In this document: in pieces, positions 46,407 to 61,000 of the stretch
Layout: every line of letters starts with the position of its first letter
Numbering within the stretch: the first letter of the stretch is position 1
Assembly (NCBI RefSeq): GCF_910592395.1
Contig: NC_088320.1
Coordinates: 9,984,001 to 10,048,000, forward strand
Direction of reading: 5' to 3'
Source of the DNA: Lineus longissimus
Lineage: Eukaryota; Nemertea; Pilidiophora; Heteronemertea; Lineidae
Length of the DNA: 64,000 nucleotides
Notes under the pieces: model-generated
Database searches by the model: none
The model's input: only the letters and a program-made list of their open reading frames with translations
What the model was told of the DNA's origin: nothing
Made by a program: the position numbers and the translations under genes

Positions 46407-49400
46407 CAAAGTGAGCGTAATCAGTCGCGACGAGCGCCATCGCCGCTGACTTTCATCGCCAGTAGTGTAATATTGCTAGTCAAATGACAACTTCTCATCG
46501 CAGAATCTCGAAATTGCGGTCTCAGTTTGTCCAATCGGTCATCTTGACTCTGTATAACCAAAATAAGCGTGATCGTTCGTGACAAGCGCCATCGCTCACC
46601 GACTGTCATCACCAGTAGCGTAATATTGCTAGTCGAATAAAAACTTCTCATCGCAGAATCTCGAAATTGTGGTGTAAGTTTGACCAATCGGTCATCTTGA
46701 CTCTGTATAACCAAAATGAGCGTGATCGGTCGCGACGAGCGCCATTGCCGACCGACTTTCATCGCCAGTAGTGTAATATCGCTATCGAATGACGACTTAT
46801 CATCGCAGAATCTCGAAATTGTGGTCTCAGTTTGTCTAATCGGTCATCTCGACTCTGTATAACCAAAATTAGCGTGATCAATCACGACGAGCGCCATCAC
46901 CGACCGACTTTTATCACCAGTAGCGTAATATTGCTAGTCGAATGACAACTTCTCATCGCAGAATCTCGAAATCGCTGTCTCAGTTTGGTTCAATCGGTCA
47001 TCTTGACTCCGTATAACCAAAATTAGCGTGATCGATCACGACGAGCACCATCACCGACCGACTTTCATCGCCAGTAGTGTAATATTGCTAGTCGAATGAC
47101 AACTTCTCATCGCAGAATCTCGAAATTGCCGTCTAAGTTTGTCCAATCGGTCATCTTCACTCTGTATAACCAAAGTGAGCGTGATCGGTCGCGACGAGCG
47201 CCATCGCCGCTGACTTTCATCGCCAGTAGTGTAATATTGCTAGTCGAATGACAACTTATCATCGCAGAATCTCGAAATTGCAGTCTCAGTTTGTCCAATC
47301 GGTCATCTTGACTCTGTATAACCAAAATTAGCGTGATAGGTCGCGACGAGCGCCATCGCCCACTGACAATGATCGCCAGTAGTCTTATATCGATGGTCGA
47401 ATGACAAATTATCATCACAGAATCTTGAAATTGCAGTCTCAGTTTGTCCAATCGGTCATCTTGACTCTGTATAACCAAAATAAGCGTGATCGTTCGTGAC
47501 AAGCGCCATCGCTCACCGACTGTCATCGCCAGTAGCGTAATATTGCTAGTCGAATAAAAACTTCTCATCGCAGAATCTCGAAATTGTGGTCTAAGTTTGA
47601 CCAATCGGTCATCTTGACTCTGTATAACCAAAATGAGCGTGATCGGTCGCGACAAGAGCCATCGCTCACCGACCGTCATCGCCAGTAGCGTAATATTACT
47701 AGTCGAATGACAACTTCTCATCGCAGAATCTCAAAATTGCCTTTTAAGTTTGTCCAATCGGTCATCTTGACTCTGTATTACCAAAATGAGCGTGATCGGT
47801 CGCGATGAGCCCCATCGCCGACTGACTTTCATCGCCAGTAGTGTAATATTGCTAGTCGAATGAAAACTTAACATCGCAGAATCTCAAAATTGTTGTCTCA
47901 GTTTGTCCAATCAGTCATCTTCACTCTGTATAACCAAAATAAGCGTGATCGGTCGTGACAAGCGCCATCTTTCACCGACTGTCATCGCCAGTAGCGTAAT
48001 ATTGCTAGTCGAATAACAACTTCTCATCGCAGAATCTCGAAATTGCCGTCTAAGTTTGTCCAATCGGTCATCTTGACTCTGTATAACCAAAATTAGCGTG
48101 ATCGATCACGACGAGCGCCATCACCGACCGACTTTCATCACCAGTAGCGTAATATTGCTAGTCGAATGACAACTTCTCATCGCAGAATCTCGAAATTGCT
48201 GTCTCAGTTTGGTTCAATCGGTCATCTTGACTCCGTATAATCAAAATTAGCGTGATCGATCACGACGAGCACCATCACCGACCGACTTTCATCGCCAGTA
48301 GCGTAATATTGCTAGTCGAATGACAACTTCTCATCGCAGATTCTCGAAATTGCCGTCTAAGTTTGTCCAATCGGTCATCTTGACTCTGTATAACCAAAGT
48401 GAGCGTGATCGGTCGCGACGAGCGCCATCGCCGCTGACTTTCATCGCTAGTAGTGTAATATTGCTAGTCGAATGACAACTTATCATCGCAGAATCTCGAA
48501 ATTGCAGTCTCAGTTTGTCCAATCGGTCATCTTGACTCTGTATAACCAAAATTAGCGTGATAGGTCGCGACGAGCGCCATCGCCCACTGACAATGATCGC
48601 CAGTAGTCTTATATCGTTGGTCGAATGACAAATTATCATCACAGAATCTTGAAATTGTGGTCCGAGTTAGTCGAATCAGTCATCTCGACTCCGTATAACC
48701 AAAATGAGCATGATCGGTCGCGACGAGCGGCTTCACCGACCGACTTTCATCGCCAGTAGTGTAATATCGCTAGTCGAATGACAACTTATCATCGCAGAAT
48801 CTGGAACTTGCGGTCTCAGTTTTTCCAATCGGTCATCTTGACTCTGTATAACCAAAATGAGCGTGATCGGTCGCGACGAGCGTCATCGCCGACCGACTTT
48901 CATCGCCAGTAGTGTAATATCGCTAGTCGAATGACAACTTCTCATCGCAGAATCTGGAACTTGCGGTCTCAGTTTTTTCAATCGGTCATCTTGACTCTGT
49001 ATAACCAAAATGAGCGTGATCGGTCGCGACAAGCGCCATCGCTCACCGACCGTCATCGCCAGTAGCGTAATATTACTAGTCGAATGACAACTTCTCATCG
49101 CAGAATCTCAAAATTGCCTTTTAAGTTTGTCCAATCGGTCATCTTGACTCTGTATAACCAAAATGAGCGTGATCGGTGGCGACGAGTGCCATCGCCGACT
49201 GACTTTCATCGCCAGTAGTGTAATATTGTTAGTCGAATGAAAACTTAACATCGCAGAATCTCAAAATTGTTGTCTCAGTTTGTCCAATCAGTCATCTTCA
49301 CTCTGTATAACCAAAATAAGCGTGATCGGTCGTGACAAGCGCCATCGCTCACCGACTTTCATCGCCAGTAGCGTAATATTGCTAGTCGAATAACAACTTC

Positions 49401-52400
49401 TCATCGCAGAATCTCGAAATTGCCGTCTAAGTTTGTCCAATCGGTCATCTTGACTCTGTATAACCAAAATGAGCGTGATCGGTCGCGACGAGCGCCATCG
49501 CCGACCGACTTTCATCGCCAGTAGTGTAATATCGCTAGTCGAATGACAACTTCTCATCGTAGAATCTGGAACTTGCGGTCTCAGTTTTTCCAATCGGTCA
49601 TCTTGACTCTGTATAACCAAAATGAGCGTGATCGGTCACGACGAGCGTCATCGCCGACCGACTTTCATTGCCAGTAGTGTAATATCGCTAGTCGAATGAC
49701 AAATAATCATCACAGAATCACGAAATTGTGGTCTCAGTTTGTCTAATCGGACACTTCTACTCTGAAAAACCAAAATTAGCGTGATCGGTCGCGACGAGCG
49801 CCATCGCCGACCGACTTTCATCGCCAGTAGTGTAATATCGCTAGTCGAATGACAACTTCTCATCGTAGAATCTGGAACTTGCGGTCTCAGTTTTTCCAAT
49901 CGGTCATCTTGACTCTGTATAACCAAAATGAGCGTGATCGGTCACGACGAGCGCCATCGCCGACCGACTTTCATCGCCAGTAGTGTAATATCGCTAGTCG
50001 AATGACAACTTCTCATCGCAGAATCTGGAACTTGCGGTCTCAGTTTTTTCAATCGGTCATCTTGACTCTGTATAACCAAAATGAGCGTGATCGGTCGCGA
50101 CAAGCGCCATCGCTCACCGACCGTCATCGCCAGTAGCGTAATATTACTAGTCGAATGACAACTTCTCATCGCAGAATCTCAAAATTGCCTTTTAAGTTTG
50201 TCCAATCGGTCATCTTGACTCTGTATAACCAAAATGAGCGTGATCGGTGGCGACGAGTGCCATCGCCGACTGACTTTCATCGCCAGTAGTGTAATATTGC
50301 TAGTCGAATGAAAACTTAACATCGCAGAATCTCAAAATTGTTGTCTCAGTTTGTCCAATCAGTCATCTTCACTCTGTATAACAAAAATAAGCGTGATCGG
50401 TCGTGACAAGCGCCATCGCTCACCGACTGTCATCGCCAGTAGCGTAATATTGCTAGTTGAATAACAACTTCTCATCGCAGAATCTCGAAATTGCCGTCTA
50501 AGTTTGTCCAATCGGTCATCTTGACTCTGTATAACCAAAATGAGCGTGATCGGTCGCGACGAGCGCCATCGCCGACCGACTTTCATCGCCAGTAGTGTAA
50601 TATCGCTAGTCGAATGACAACTTCTCATCGTAGAATCTGGAACTTGCGGTCTCAGTTTTTCCAATCGGTCATCTTGACTCTGTATAACCAAAATGAGCGT
50701 GATCGGTCACGACGAGCGTCATCGCCGACCGACTTTCATTGCCAGTAGTGTAATATCGCTAGTCGAATGACAAATAATCATCACAGAATCACGAAATTGT
50801 GGTCTCAGTTTGTCTAATCGGACACTTCTACTCTGAAAAACCAAAATTAGCGTGATCGGTCGCGACGAGCGCCATCGCCGACCGACTTTCATCGCCAGTA
50901 GTGTAATATCGCTAGTCGAATGACAACTTCTCATCGTAGAATCTGGAACTTGCGGTCTCAGTTTTTCCAATCCGTCATCTTGACTCTGTATAACCAAAAT
51001 TAGCGTGATCGGTCGCGATGAGCGCCATCGCCGACTGACTTTCATCGCCAGTAGTGTAATATTGCTAGTCGAATGACAACTTAACATCGCAGAATCTCAA
51101 AATTGTGGTCTCAGTTTGTCCAATCAGTCATCTTCACTCTGTATAACCAAAATAAGCGTGATCGGTCGTGACAAGCGCCATCGCTCACCGACTGTCATCG
51201 CCAGTAGCGTAATATTGCTAGTCGAATAACAACTTCTCATCGCAGAATCTCGAAATTGCCGTCTAAGTTTGTCCAATCGGTCATCTTGACTCTGTATAAC
51301 CAAAATGAGCGTGATCGGTCGCGACGAGCGCCATCGCCGCTGACTTTCATTGCCAGTAGTGTAATATCGCTAGTCGAATGACGAATAATCATCACAGAAT
51401 CACGAAATTGTGGTCTCAGTTTGTCTAATCGGGCACTTCTACTCTGAAAAACCAAAATTAGCGTGATCGGTCGCGACGAGCGCCATCGCCGACCGACTTT
51501 CATCGCCAGTAGTGTAATATCGCTACCGAATGACGACTTATCATCGCAGAATCTCGAAATTGTGGTCTCAGTTTGTCTAATCGGTCATCTCGACTCTGTA
51601 TAACCAAAATTAGCGTGATCGATCACGACGAGCGCCATCACCGACCGACTTTCATCGCCAGTAGCGTAATATTGCTAGTTGAATGACAACTTCTCATCGC
51701 AGAATCTCGAAATTGCCGTCTAAGTTTGTCCAATCGGTCATCTTGACTCTGTATAACCAAAGTGAGCGTAATCAGTCGCGACGAGCGCCATCGCCGCTGA
51801 CTTTCATCGCCAGTAGTGTAATATTGCTAGTCAAATGACAACTTATCATCGCAGAATATCGAAATTGCGGTCTCAGTTTGTCCAATCGGTCATCTTGACT
51901 CTGTATAACCAAAATAAGCGTGATCGTTCGTGACAAGCGCCATCGCTCACCGACTGTCATCACCAGTAGCGTAATATTGCTAGTCGAATAAAAACTTCTC
52001 ATCGCAGAATCTCGAAATTGTGGTCTAAGTTTGACCAATCGGTCATCTTGACTCTGTATAACCAAAATGAGCGTGATCGGTCGCGAGGAGCGCCATTGCC
52101 GACCGACTTTCATCGCCAGTAGTGTAATATCGCTATCGAATGACGACTTATCATCGCAGAATTTCGAAATTGTGGTCTCAGTTTGTCTAATCGGTCATCT
52201 CGACTCTGTATAACCAAAATTAGCGTGATCAATCACGACGAGCGCCATCACCGACCGACTTTTATCACCAGTAGCGTAATATTGCTAGTCGAATGACAAC
52301 TTCTCATCGCAGAATCTCGAAATCGCTGTCTCAGTTTGGTTCAATCGGTCATCTTGACTCCGTATAACCAAAATTAGCGTGATCGATCACGACGAGCGCC

Positions 52401-55400
52401 ATCACCGACCGACTTTCATCGCCAGTAGTGTAATATTGCTAGTCGAATGACAACTTCTCATCGCAGAATCTCGAAATTGCCGTCTCAGTTTGTCCAATCG
52501 GTCATCTTGACTCTGTATAACCAAAGTGAGCGTGATCGGTCGCGACGAGCGCCATCGCCGCTGACTTTCATCGCCAGTAGTGTAATATTGCTAGTCGAAT
52601 GACAACTTATCATCGCAGAATCTCGAAATTGCAGTCTCAGTTTGTCCAATCGGTCATCTTGACTCTGTATAACCAAAATTAGCGTGATAGGTCGCGACGA
52701 GCGCCATCGCCCACTGACAATGATCGCCAGTAGTCTTATATCGATGGTCGAATGACAAATTATCATCACAGAATCTTGAAATTGCAGTCTCAGTTTGACC
52801 AATCGGTCATCTTGACTCTGTATAACCAAAATGAGCGTGATCGGTCGCGACAAGCGCCATCGCTCACCGACCGTCATCGCCAGTAGCGTAATATTACTAG
52901 TCGAATGACAACTTCTCATCGCAGAATCTCAAAATTGCCTTTTAAGTTTGTCCAATCGGTCATCTTGACTCTGTATTACCAAAATGAGCGTGATCGGTCG
53001 CGATGAGCCCCATCGCCGACTGACTTTCATCGCCAGTAGTGTAATATTGCTAGTCGAATGAAAACTTAACATCGCAGAATCTCAAAATTGTTGTCTCAGT
53101 TTGTCCAATCAGTCATCTTCACTCTGTATAACCAAAATAAGCGTGATCGGTCGTGACAAGCGCCATCTTTCACCGACTGTCATCGCCAGTAGCGTAATAT
53201 TGCTAGTCGAATAACAACTTCTCATCGCAGAATCTCGAAATTGCCGTCTAAGTTTGTCCAATCGGTCATCTTGACTCTGTATAACCAAAATTAGCGTGAT
53301 CGATCACGACGAGCGCCATCACCGACCGACTTTCATCACCAGTAGCGTAATATTGCTAGTTGAATGACAACTTCTCATCGCAGAATCTCGAAATTGCTGT
53401 CTCAGTTTGGTTCAATCGGTCATCTTGACTCCGTATAACCAAAATTAGCGTGATCGATCACGACGAGCACCATCACCGACCGACTTTCATCGCCAGTAGC
53501 GTAATATTGCTAGTCGAATGACAACTTCTCATCGCAGATTCTCGAAATTGCCGTCTAAGTTTGTCCAATCGGTCATCTTGACTCTGTATAACCAAAGTGA
53601 GCGTGATCGGTCGCGACGAGCGCCATCGCCGCTGACTTTCATCGCTAGTAGTGTAATATTGCTAGTCGAATGACAACTTATCATCGCAGAATCTCGAAAT
53701 TGCAGTCTCAGTTTGTCCAATCGGTCATCTTGACTCTGTATAACCAAAATTAGCGTGATAGGTCGCGACGAGCGCCATCGCCCACTGACAATGATCGCCA
53801 GTAGTCTTATATCGTTGGTCGAATGACAAATTATCATCACAGAATCTTGAAATTGTGGTCCGAGTTAGTCGAATCAGTCATCTCGACTCCGTATAACCAA
53901 AATGAGCATGATCGGTCGCGACGAGCGGCTTCACCGACCGACTTTCATCGCCAGTAGTGTAATATCGCTAGTCGAATGACAACTTATCATCGCAGAATCT
54001 GGAACTTGCGGTCTCAGTTTTTCCAATCGGTCATCTTGACTCTGTATAACCAAAATGAGCGTGATCGGTCGCGACGAGCGTCATCGCCGACCGACTTTCA
54101 TCGCCAGTAGTGTAATATCGCTAGTCGAATGACAACTTCTCATCGCAGAATCTGGAACTTGCGGTCTCAGTTTTTTCAATCGGTCATCTTGACTCTGTAT
54201 AACCAAAATGAGCGTGATCGGTCGCGACAAGCGCCATCGCTCACCGACCGTCATCGCCAGTAGCGTAATATTACTAGTCGAATGACAACTTCTCATCGCA
54301 GAATCTCAAAATTGCCTTTTAAGTTTGTCCAATCGGTCATCTTGACTCTGTATAACCAAAATGAGCGTGATCGGTGGCGACGAGTGCCATCGCCGACTGA
54401 CTTTCATCGCCAGTAGTGTAATATTGTTAGTCGAATGAAAACTTAACATCGCAGAATCTCAAAATTGTTGTCTCAGTTTGTCCAATCAGTCATCTTCACT
54501 CTGTATAACCAAAATAAGCGTGATCGGTCGTGACAAGCGCCATCGCTCACCGACTGTCATCGCCAGTAGCGTAATATTGCTAGTCGAATAACAACTTCTC
54601 ATCGCAGAATCTCGAAATTGCCGTCTAAGTTTGTCCAATCGGTCATCTTGACTCTGTATAACCAAAATGAGCGTGATCGGTCGCGACGAGCGCCATCGCC
54701 GACCGACTTTCATCGCCAGTAGTGTAATATCGCTAGTCGAATGACAACTTCTCATCGTAGAATCTGGAACTTGCGGTCTCAGTTTTTCCAATCGGTCATC
54801 TTGACTCTGTATAACCAAAATGAGCGTGATCGGTCACGACGAGCGTCATCGCCGACCGACTTTCATTGCCAGTAGTGTAATATCGCTAGTCGAATGACAA
54901 ATAATCATCACAGAATCACGAAATTGTGGTCTCAGTTTGTCTAATCGGACACTTCTACTCTGAAAAACCAAAATTAGCGTGATCGGTCGCGACGAGCGCC
55001 ATCGCCGACCGACTTTCATCGCCAGTAGTGTAATATCGCTAGTCGAATGACAACTTCTCATCGTAGAATCTGGAACTTGCGGTCTCAGTTTTTCCAATCG
55101 GTCATCTTGACTCTGTATAACCAAAATGAGCGTGATCGGTCACGACGAGCGCCATCGCCGACCGACTTTCATCGCCAGTAGTGTAATATCGCTAGTCGAA
55201 TGACAACTTCTCATCGCAGAATCTGGAACTTGCGGTCTCAGTTTTTTCAATCGGTCATCTTGACTCTGTATAACCAAAATGAGCGTGATCGGTCGCGACA
55301 AGCGCCATCGCTCACCGACCGTCATCGCCAGTAGCGTAATATTGCTAGTCGAATGACAACTTCTCATCGCAGAATCTCAAAATTGCCTTTTAAGTTTGTC

Positions 55401-58400
55401 CAATCGGTCATCTTGACTCTGTATAACCAAAATGAGCGTGATCGGTGGCGACGAGTGCCATCGCCGACTGACTTTCATCGCCAGTAGTGTAATATTGCTA
55501 GTCGAATGAAAACTTAACATCGCAGAATCTCAAAATTGTTGTCTCAGTTTGTCCAATCAGTCATCTTCACTCTGTATAACAAAAATAAGCGTGATCGGTC
55601 GTGACAAGCGCCATCGCTCACCGACTGTCATCGCCAGTAGCGTAATATTGCTAGTTGAATAACAACTTCTCATCGCAGAATCTCGAAATTGCCGTCTAAG
55701 TTTGTCCAATCGGTCATCTTGACTCTGTATAACCAAAATGAGCGTGATCGGTCGCGACGTGCGCCATCACAGACCGACTTTCATCGCCAGTAGTGTAATA
55801 TCGCTAGTCGAATGACAACTTCTCATCGTAGAATCTGGAACTTGCGGTCTCAGTTTTTCCAATCGGTCATCTTGACTCTGTATAACCAAAATGAGCGTGA
55901 TCGGTCACGACGAGCGTCATCGCCGACCGACTTTCATTGCCAGTAGTGTAATATCGCTAGTCGAATGACAAATAATCATCACAGAATCACGAAATTGTGG
56001 TCTCAGTTTGTCTAATCGGACACTTCTACTCTGAAAAACCAAAATTAGCGTGATCGGTCGCGACGAGCGCCATCGCCGACCGACTTTCATCGCCAGTAGT
56101 GTAATATCGCTAGTCGAATGACAACTTCTCATCGTAGAATCTGGAACTTGCGGTCTCAGTTTTTCCAATCCGTCATCTTGACTCTGTATAACCAAAATTA
56201 GCGTGATCGGTCGCGATGAGCGCCATCGCCGACTGACTTTCATCGCCAGTAGTGTAATATTGCTAGTCGAATGACAACTTAACATCGCAGAATCTCAAAA
56301 TTGTGGTCTCAGTTTGTCCAATCAGTCATCTTCACTCTGTATAACCAAAATAAGCGTGATCGGTCGTGACAAGCGCCATCGCTCACCGACTGTCATCGCC
56401 AGTAGCGTAATATTGCTAGTCGAATAACAACTTCTCATCGCAGAATCTCGAAATTGCCGTCTAAGTTTGTCCAATCGGTCATCTTGACTCTGTATAACCA
56501 AAATGAGCGTGATCGGTCGCGACGAGCGCCATCGCCGCTGACTTTCATTGCCAGTAGTGTAATATCGCTAGTCGAATGACGAATAATCATCACAGAATCA
56601 CGAAATTGTGGTCTCAGTTTGTCTAATCGGGCACTTCTACTCTGAAAAACCAAAATTAGCGTGATCGGTCGCGACGAGCGCCATCGCCGACCGACTTTCA
56701 TCGCCAGTAGTGTAATATCGCTACCGAATGACGACTTATCATCGCAGAATCTCGAAATTGTGGTCTCAGTTTGTCTAATCGGTCATCTCGACTCTGTATA
56801 ACCAAAATTAGCGTGATCGATCACGACGAGCGCCATCACCGACCGACTTTCATCGCCAGTAGCGTAATATTGCTAGTTGAATGACAACTTCTCATCGCAG
56901 AATCTCGAAATTGCCGTCTAAGTTTGTCCAATCGGTCATCTTGACTCTGTATAACCAAAGTGAGCGTAATCAGTCGCGACGAGCGCCATCGCCGCTGACT
57001 TTCATCGCCAGTAGTGTAATATTGCTAGTCAAATGACAACTTATCATCGCAGAATCTCGAAATTGCGGTCTCAGTTTGTCCAATCGGTCATCTTGACTCT
57101 GTATAACCAAAATAAGCGTGATCGTTCGTGACAAGCGCCATCGCTCACCGACTGTCATCACCAGTAGCGTAATATTGCTAGTCGAATAAAAACTTCTCAT
57201 CGCAGAATCTCGAAATTGTGGTCTAAGTTTGACCAATCGGTCATCTTGACTCTGTATAACCAAAATGAGCGTGATCGGTCGCGAGGAGCGCCATTGCCGA
57301 CCGACTTTCATCGCCAGTAGTGTAATATCGCTATCGAATGACGACTTATCATCGCAGAATCTCGAAATTGTGGTCTCAGTTTGTCTAATCGGTCATCTCG
57401 ACTCTGTATAACCAAAATTAGCGTGATCAATCACGACGAGCGCCATCACCGACCGACTTTTATCACCAGTAGCGTAATATTGCTAGTCGAATGACAACTT
57501 CTCATCGCAGAATCTCGAAATCGCTGTCTCAGTTTGGTTCAATCGGTCATCTTGACTCCGTATAACCAAAATTAGCGTGATCGATCACGACGAGCACCAT
57601 CACCGACCGACTTTCATCGCCAGTAGTGTAATATTGCTAGTCGAATGACAACTTCTCATCGCAGAATCTCGAAATTGCCGTCTAAGTTTGTCCAATCGGT
57701 CATCTTGACTCTGTATAACCAAAGTGAGCGTGATCGGTCGCGACGAGCGCCATCGCCGCTGACTTTCATCGCCAGTAGTGTAATATTGCTAGTCGAATGA
57801 CAACTTATCATCGCAGAATCTCGAAATTGCAGTCTCAGTTTGTCCAATCGGTCATCTTGACTCTGTATAACCAAAATTAGCGTGATAGGTCGCGACGAGC
57901 GCCATCGCCCACTGACAATGATCGCCAGTAGTCTTATATCGATGGTCGAATGACAAATTATCATCACAGAATCTTGAAATTGCAGTCTCAGTTTGACCAA
58001 TCGGTCATCTTGACTCTGTATAACCAAAATGAGCGTGATCGGTCGCGACAAGCGCCATCGCTCACCGACCGTCATCGCCAGTAGCGTAATATTACTAGTC
58101 GAATGACAACTTCTCATCGCAGAATCTCAAAATTGCCTTTTAAGTTTGTCCAATCGGTCATCTTGACTCTGTATTACCAAAATGAGCGTGATCGGTCGCG
58201 ATGAGCCCCATCGCCGACTGACTTTCATCGCCAGTAGTGTAATATTGCTAGTCGAATGAAAACTTAACATCGCAGAATCTCAAAATTGTTGTCTCAGTTT
58301 GTCCAATCAGTCATCTTCACTCTGTATAACCAAAATAAGCGTGATCGGTCGTGACAAGCGCCATCTTTCACCGACTGTCATCGCCAGTAGCGTAATATTG

Positions 58401-61000
58401 CTAGTCGAATAACAACTTCTCATCGCAGAATCTCGAAATTGCCGTCTAAGTTTGTCCAATCGGTCATCTTGACTCTGTATAACCAAAATTAGCGTGATCG
58501 ATCACGACGAGCGCCATCACCGACCGACTTTCATCACCAGTAGCGTAATATTGCTAGTTGAATGACAACTTCTCATCGCAGAATCTCGAAATTGCTGTCT
58601 CAGTTTGGTTCAATCGGTCATCTTGACTCCGTATAACCAAAATTAGCGTGATCGATCACGACGAGCACCATCACCGACCGACTTTCATCGCCAGTAGCGT
58701 AATATTGCTAGTCGAATGACAACTTCTCATCGCAGATTCTCGAAATTGCCGTCTAAGTTTGTCCAATCGGTCATCTTGACTCTGTATAACCAAAGTGAGC
58801 GTGATCGGTCGCGACGAGCGCCATCGCCGCTGACTTTCATCGCTAGTAGTGTAATATTGCTAGTCGAATGACAACTTATCATCGCAGAATCTCGAAATTG
58901 CAGTCTCAGTTTGTCCAATCGGTCATCTTGACTCTGTATAACCAAAATTAGCGTGATAGGTCGCGACGAGCGCCATCGCCCACTGACAATGATCGCCAGT
59001 AGTCTTATATCGTTGGTCGAATGACAAATTATCATCACAGAATCTTGAAATTGTGGTCCGAGTTAGTCGAATCAGTCATCTCGACTCCGTATAACCAAAA
59101 TGAGCATGATCGGTCGCGACGAGCGGCTTCACCGACCGACTTTCATCGCCAGTAGTGTAATATCGCTAGTCGAATGACAACTTATCATCGCAGAATCTGG
59201 AACTTGCGGTCTCAGTTTTTCCAATCGGTCATCTTGACTCTGTATAACCAAAATGAGCGTGATCGGTCGCGACGAGCGTCATCGCCGACCGACTTTCATC
59301 GCCAGTAGTGTAATATCGCTAGTCGAATGACAACTTCTCATCGCAGAATCTGGAACTTGCGGTCTCAGTTTTTTCAATCGGTCATCTTGACTCTGTATAA
59401 CCAAAATGAGCGTGATCGGTCGCGACAAGCGCCATCGCTCACCGACCGTCATCGCCAGTAGCGTAATATTACTAGTCGAATGACAACTTCTCATCGCAGA
59501 ATCTCAAAATTGCCTTTTAAGTTTGTCCAATCGGTCATCTTGACTCTGTATAACCAAAATGAGCGTGATCGGTGGCGACGAGTGCCATCGCCGACTGACT
59601 TTCATCGCCAGTAGTGTAATATTGCTAGTCGAATGAAAACTTAACATCGCAGAATCTCAAAATTGTTGTCTCAGTTTGTCCAATCAGTCATCTTCACTCT
59701 GTATAACCAAAATAAGCGTGATCGGTCGTGACAAGCGCCATCGCTCACCGACTGTCATCGCCAGTAGCGTAATATTGCTAGTCGAATGACAACTTCTCAT
59801 CGCAGAATCTCGAAATTGCCGTCTAAGTTTGTCCAATCGGTCATCTTGACTCTGTATAACCAAAATGAGCGTGATCGGTCGCGACGAGCGCCATCGCCGA
59901 CCGACTTTCATCGCCAGTAGTGTAATATCGCTAGTCGAATGACAACTTCTCATCGCAGAATCTGGAACTTGCGGTCTCAGTTTTTCCAATCGGTCATCTT
60001 GACTCTGTATAACCAAAATGAGCGTGATCGGTCACGACGAGCGTCATCGCCGACCGACTTTCATTGCCAGTAGTGTAATATCGCTAGTCGAATGACAAAT
60101 AATCATCACAGAATCACGAAATTGTGGTCTCAGTTTGTCTAATCGGACACTTCTACTCTGAAAAACCAAAATTAGCGTGATCGGTCGCGACGAGCGCCAT
60201 CGCCGACCGACTTTCATCGCCAGTAGTGTAATATCGCTAGTCGAATGACAACTTCTCATCGTAGAATCTGGAACTTGCGGTCTCAGTTTTTCCAATCGGT
60301 CATCTTGACTCTGTATAACCAAAATGAGCGTGATCGGTCACGACGAGCGCCATTGCCGACCGACTTTCATCGCCAGTAGTGTAATATCGCTAGTCGAATG
60401 ACAACTTCTCATCGCAGAATCTGGAACTTGCGGTCTCAGTTTTTTCAATCGGTCATCTTGACTCTGTATAACCAAAATGAGCGTGATCGGTCGCGACTAG
60501 CGCCATCGCTTACCGACCGTCATCGCCAGTAGCGTAATATTACTAGTCGAATGACAACTTCTCATCGCAGAATCTCAAAATTGCCGTTTAAGTTTGTCCA
60601 ATCGGTCATCTTGACTCTGTATAACCAAAATGAGCGTGATCGGTGGCGACGAGTGCCATCGCCGACTGACTTTCATCGCCAGTAGTGTAATATTGCTAGT
60701 CGAATGAAAACTTAACATCGCAGAATCTCAAAATTGTTGTCTCAGTTTGTCCAATCAGTCATCTTCACTCTGTATAACAAAAATAAGCGTGATCGGTCGT
60801 GACAAGTGCCATCGCTCACCGACTGTCATCGCCAGTAGCGTAATATTGCTAGTTGAATAACAACTTCTCATCGCAGAATCTCGAAATTGCCGTCTAAGTT
60901 TGTCCAATCGGTCATCTTGACTCTGTATAACCAAAATGAGCGTGATCGGTCGCGACGAGCGCCATCGCCGACCGACTTTCATCGCCAGTAGTGTAATATC
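46407..61000. repeat. HOR 9: 34-mer, 5,198 bp (first copy 5,351 bp), ~2.8 copies
   Basis: I-type monomers with CAAAGTGAGCGTAATCAG start the copies at 46407, 51758 and 56956. The first spacing is 5,351 bp and the second 5,198 bp, a difference of exactly one 153-bp monomer. Copies 2 and 3 read almost identically over several kilobases. The unit contains I, D-like, K, G, H, I, J, B, C, D, G, H, I, J, M and then two A-B-C-D-F-E-F runs. The third copy can be followed to about 61000, where it passes into HOR 10. Confidence 0.88.
48853..50994. repeat. 7-mer A-B-C-D-F-E-F, 1,071 bp, two tandem copies inside HOR 9
   Basis: The units are 48853-49923 and 49924-50994, offset exactly 1,071 bp (7 x 153). 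Both contain CAGTTTTTTCAATCGG in A, GGTGGCGACGAGTGCC in C, and GGACACTTCTACTC in E. The second has TATAACAAAAATAAG at the D start. The same pair recurs at 54051-56192 in the next 34-mer copy. Confidence 0.84.
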
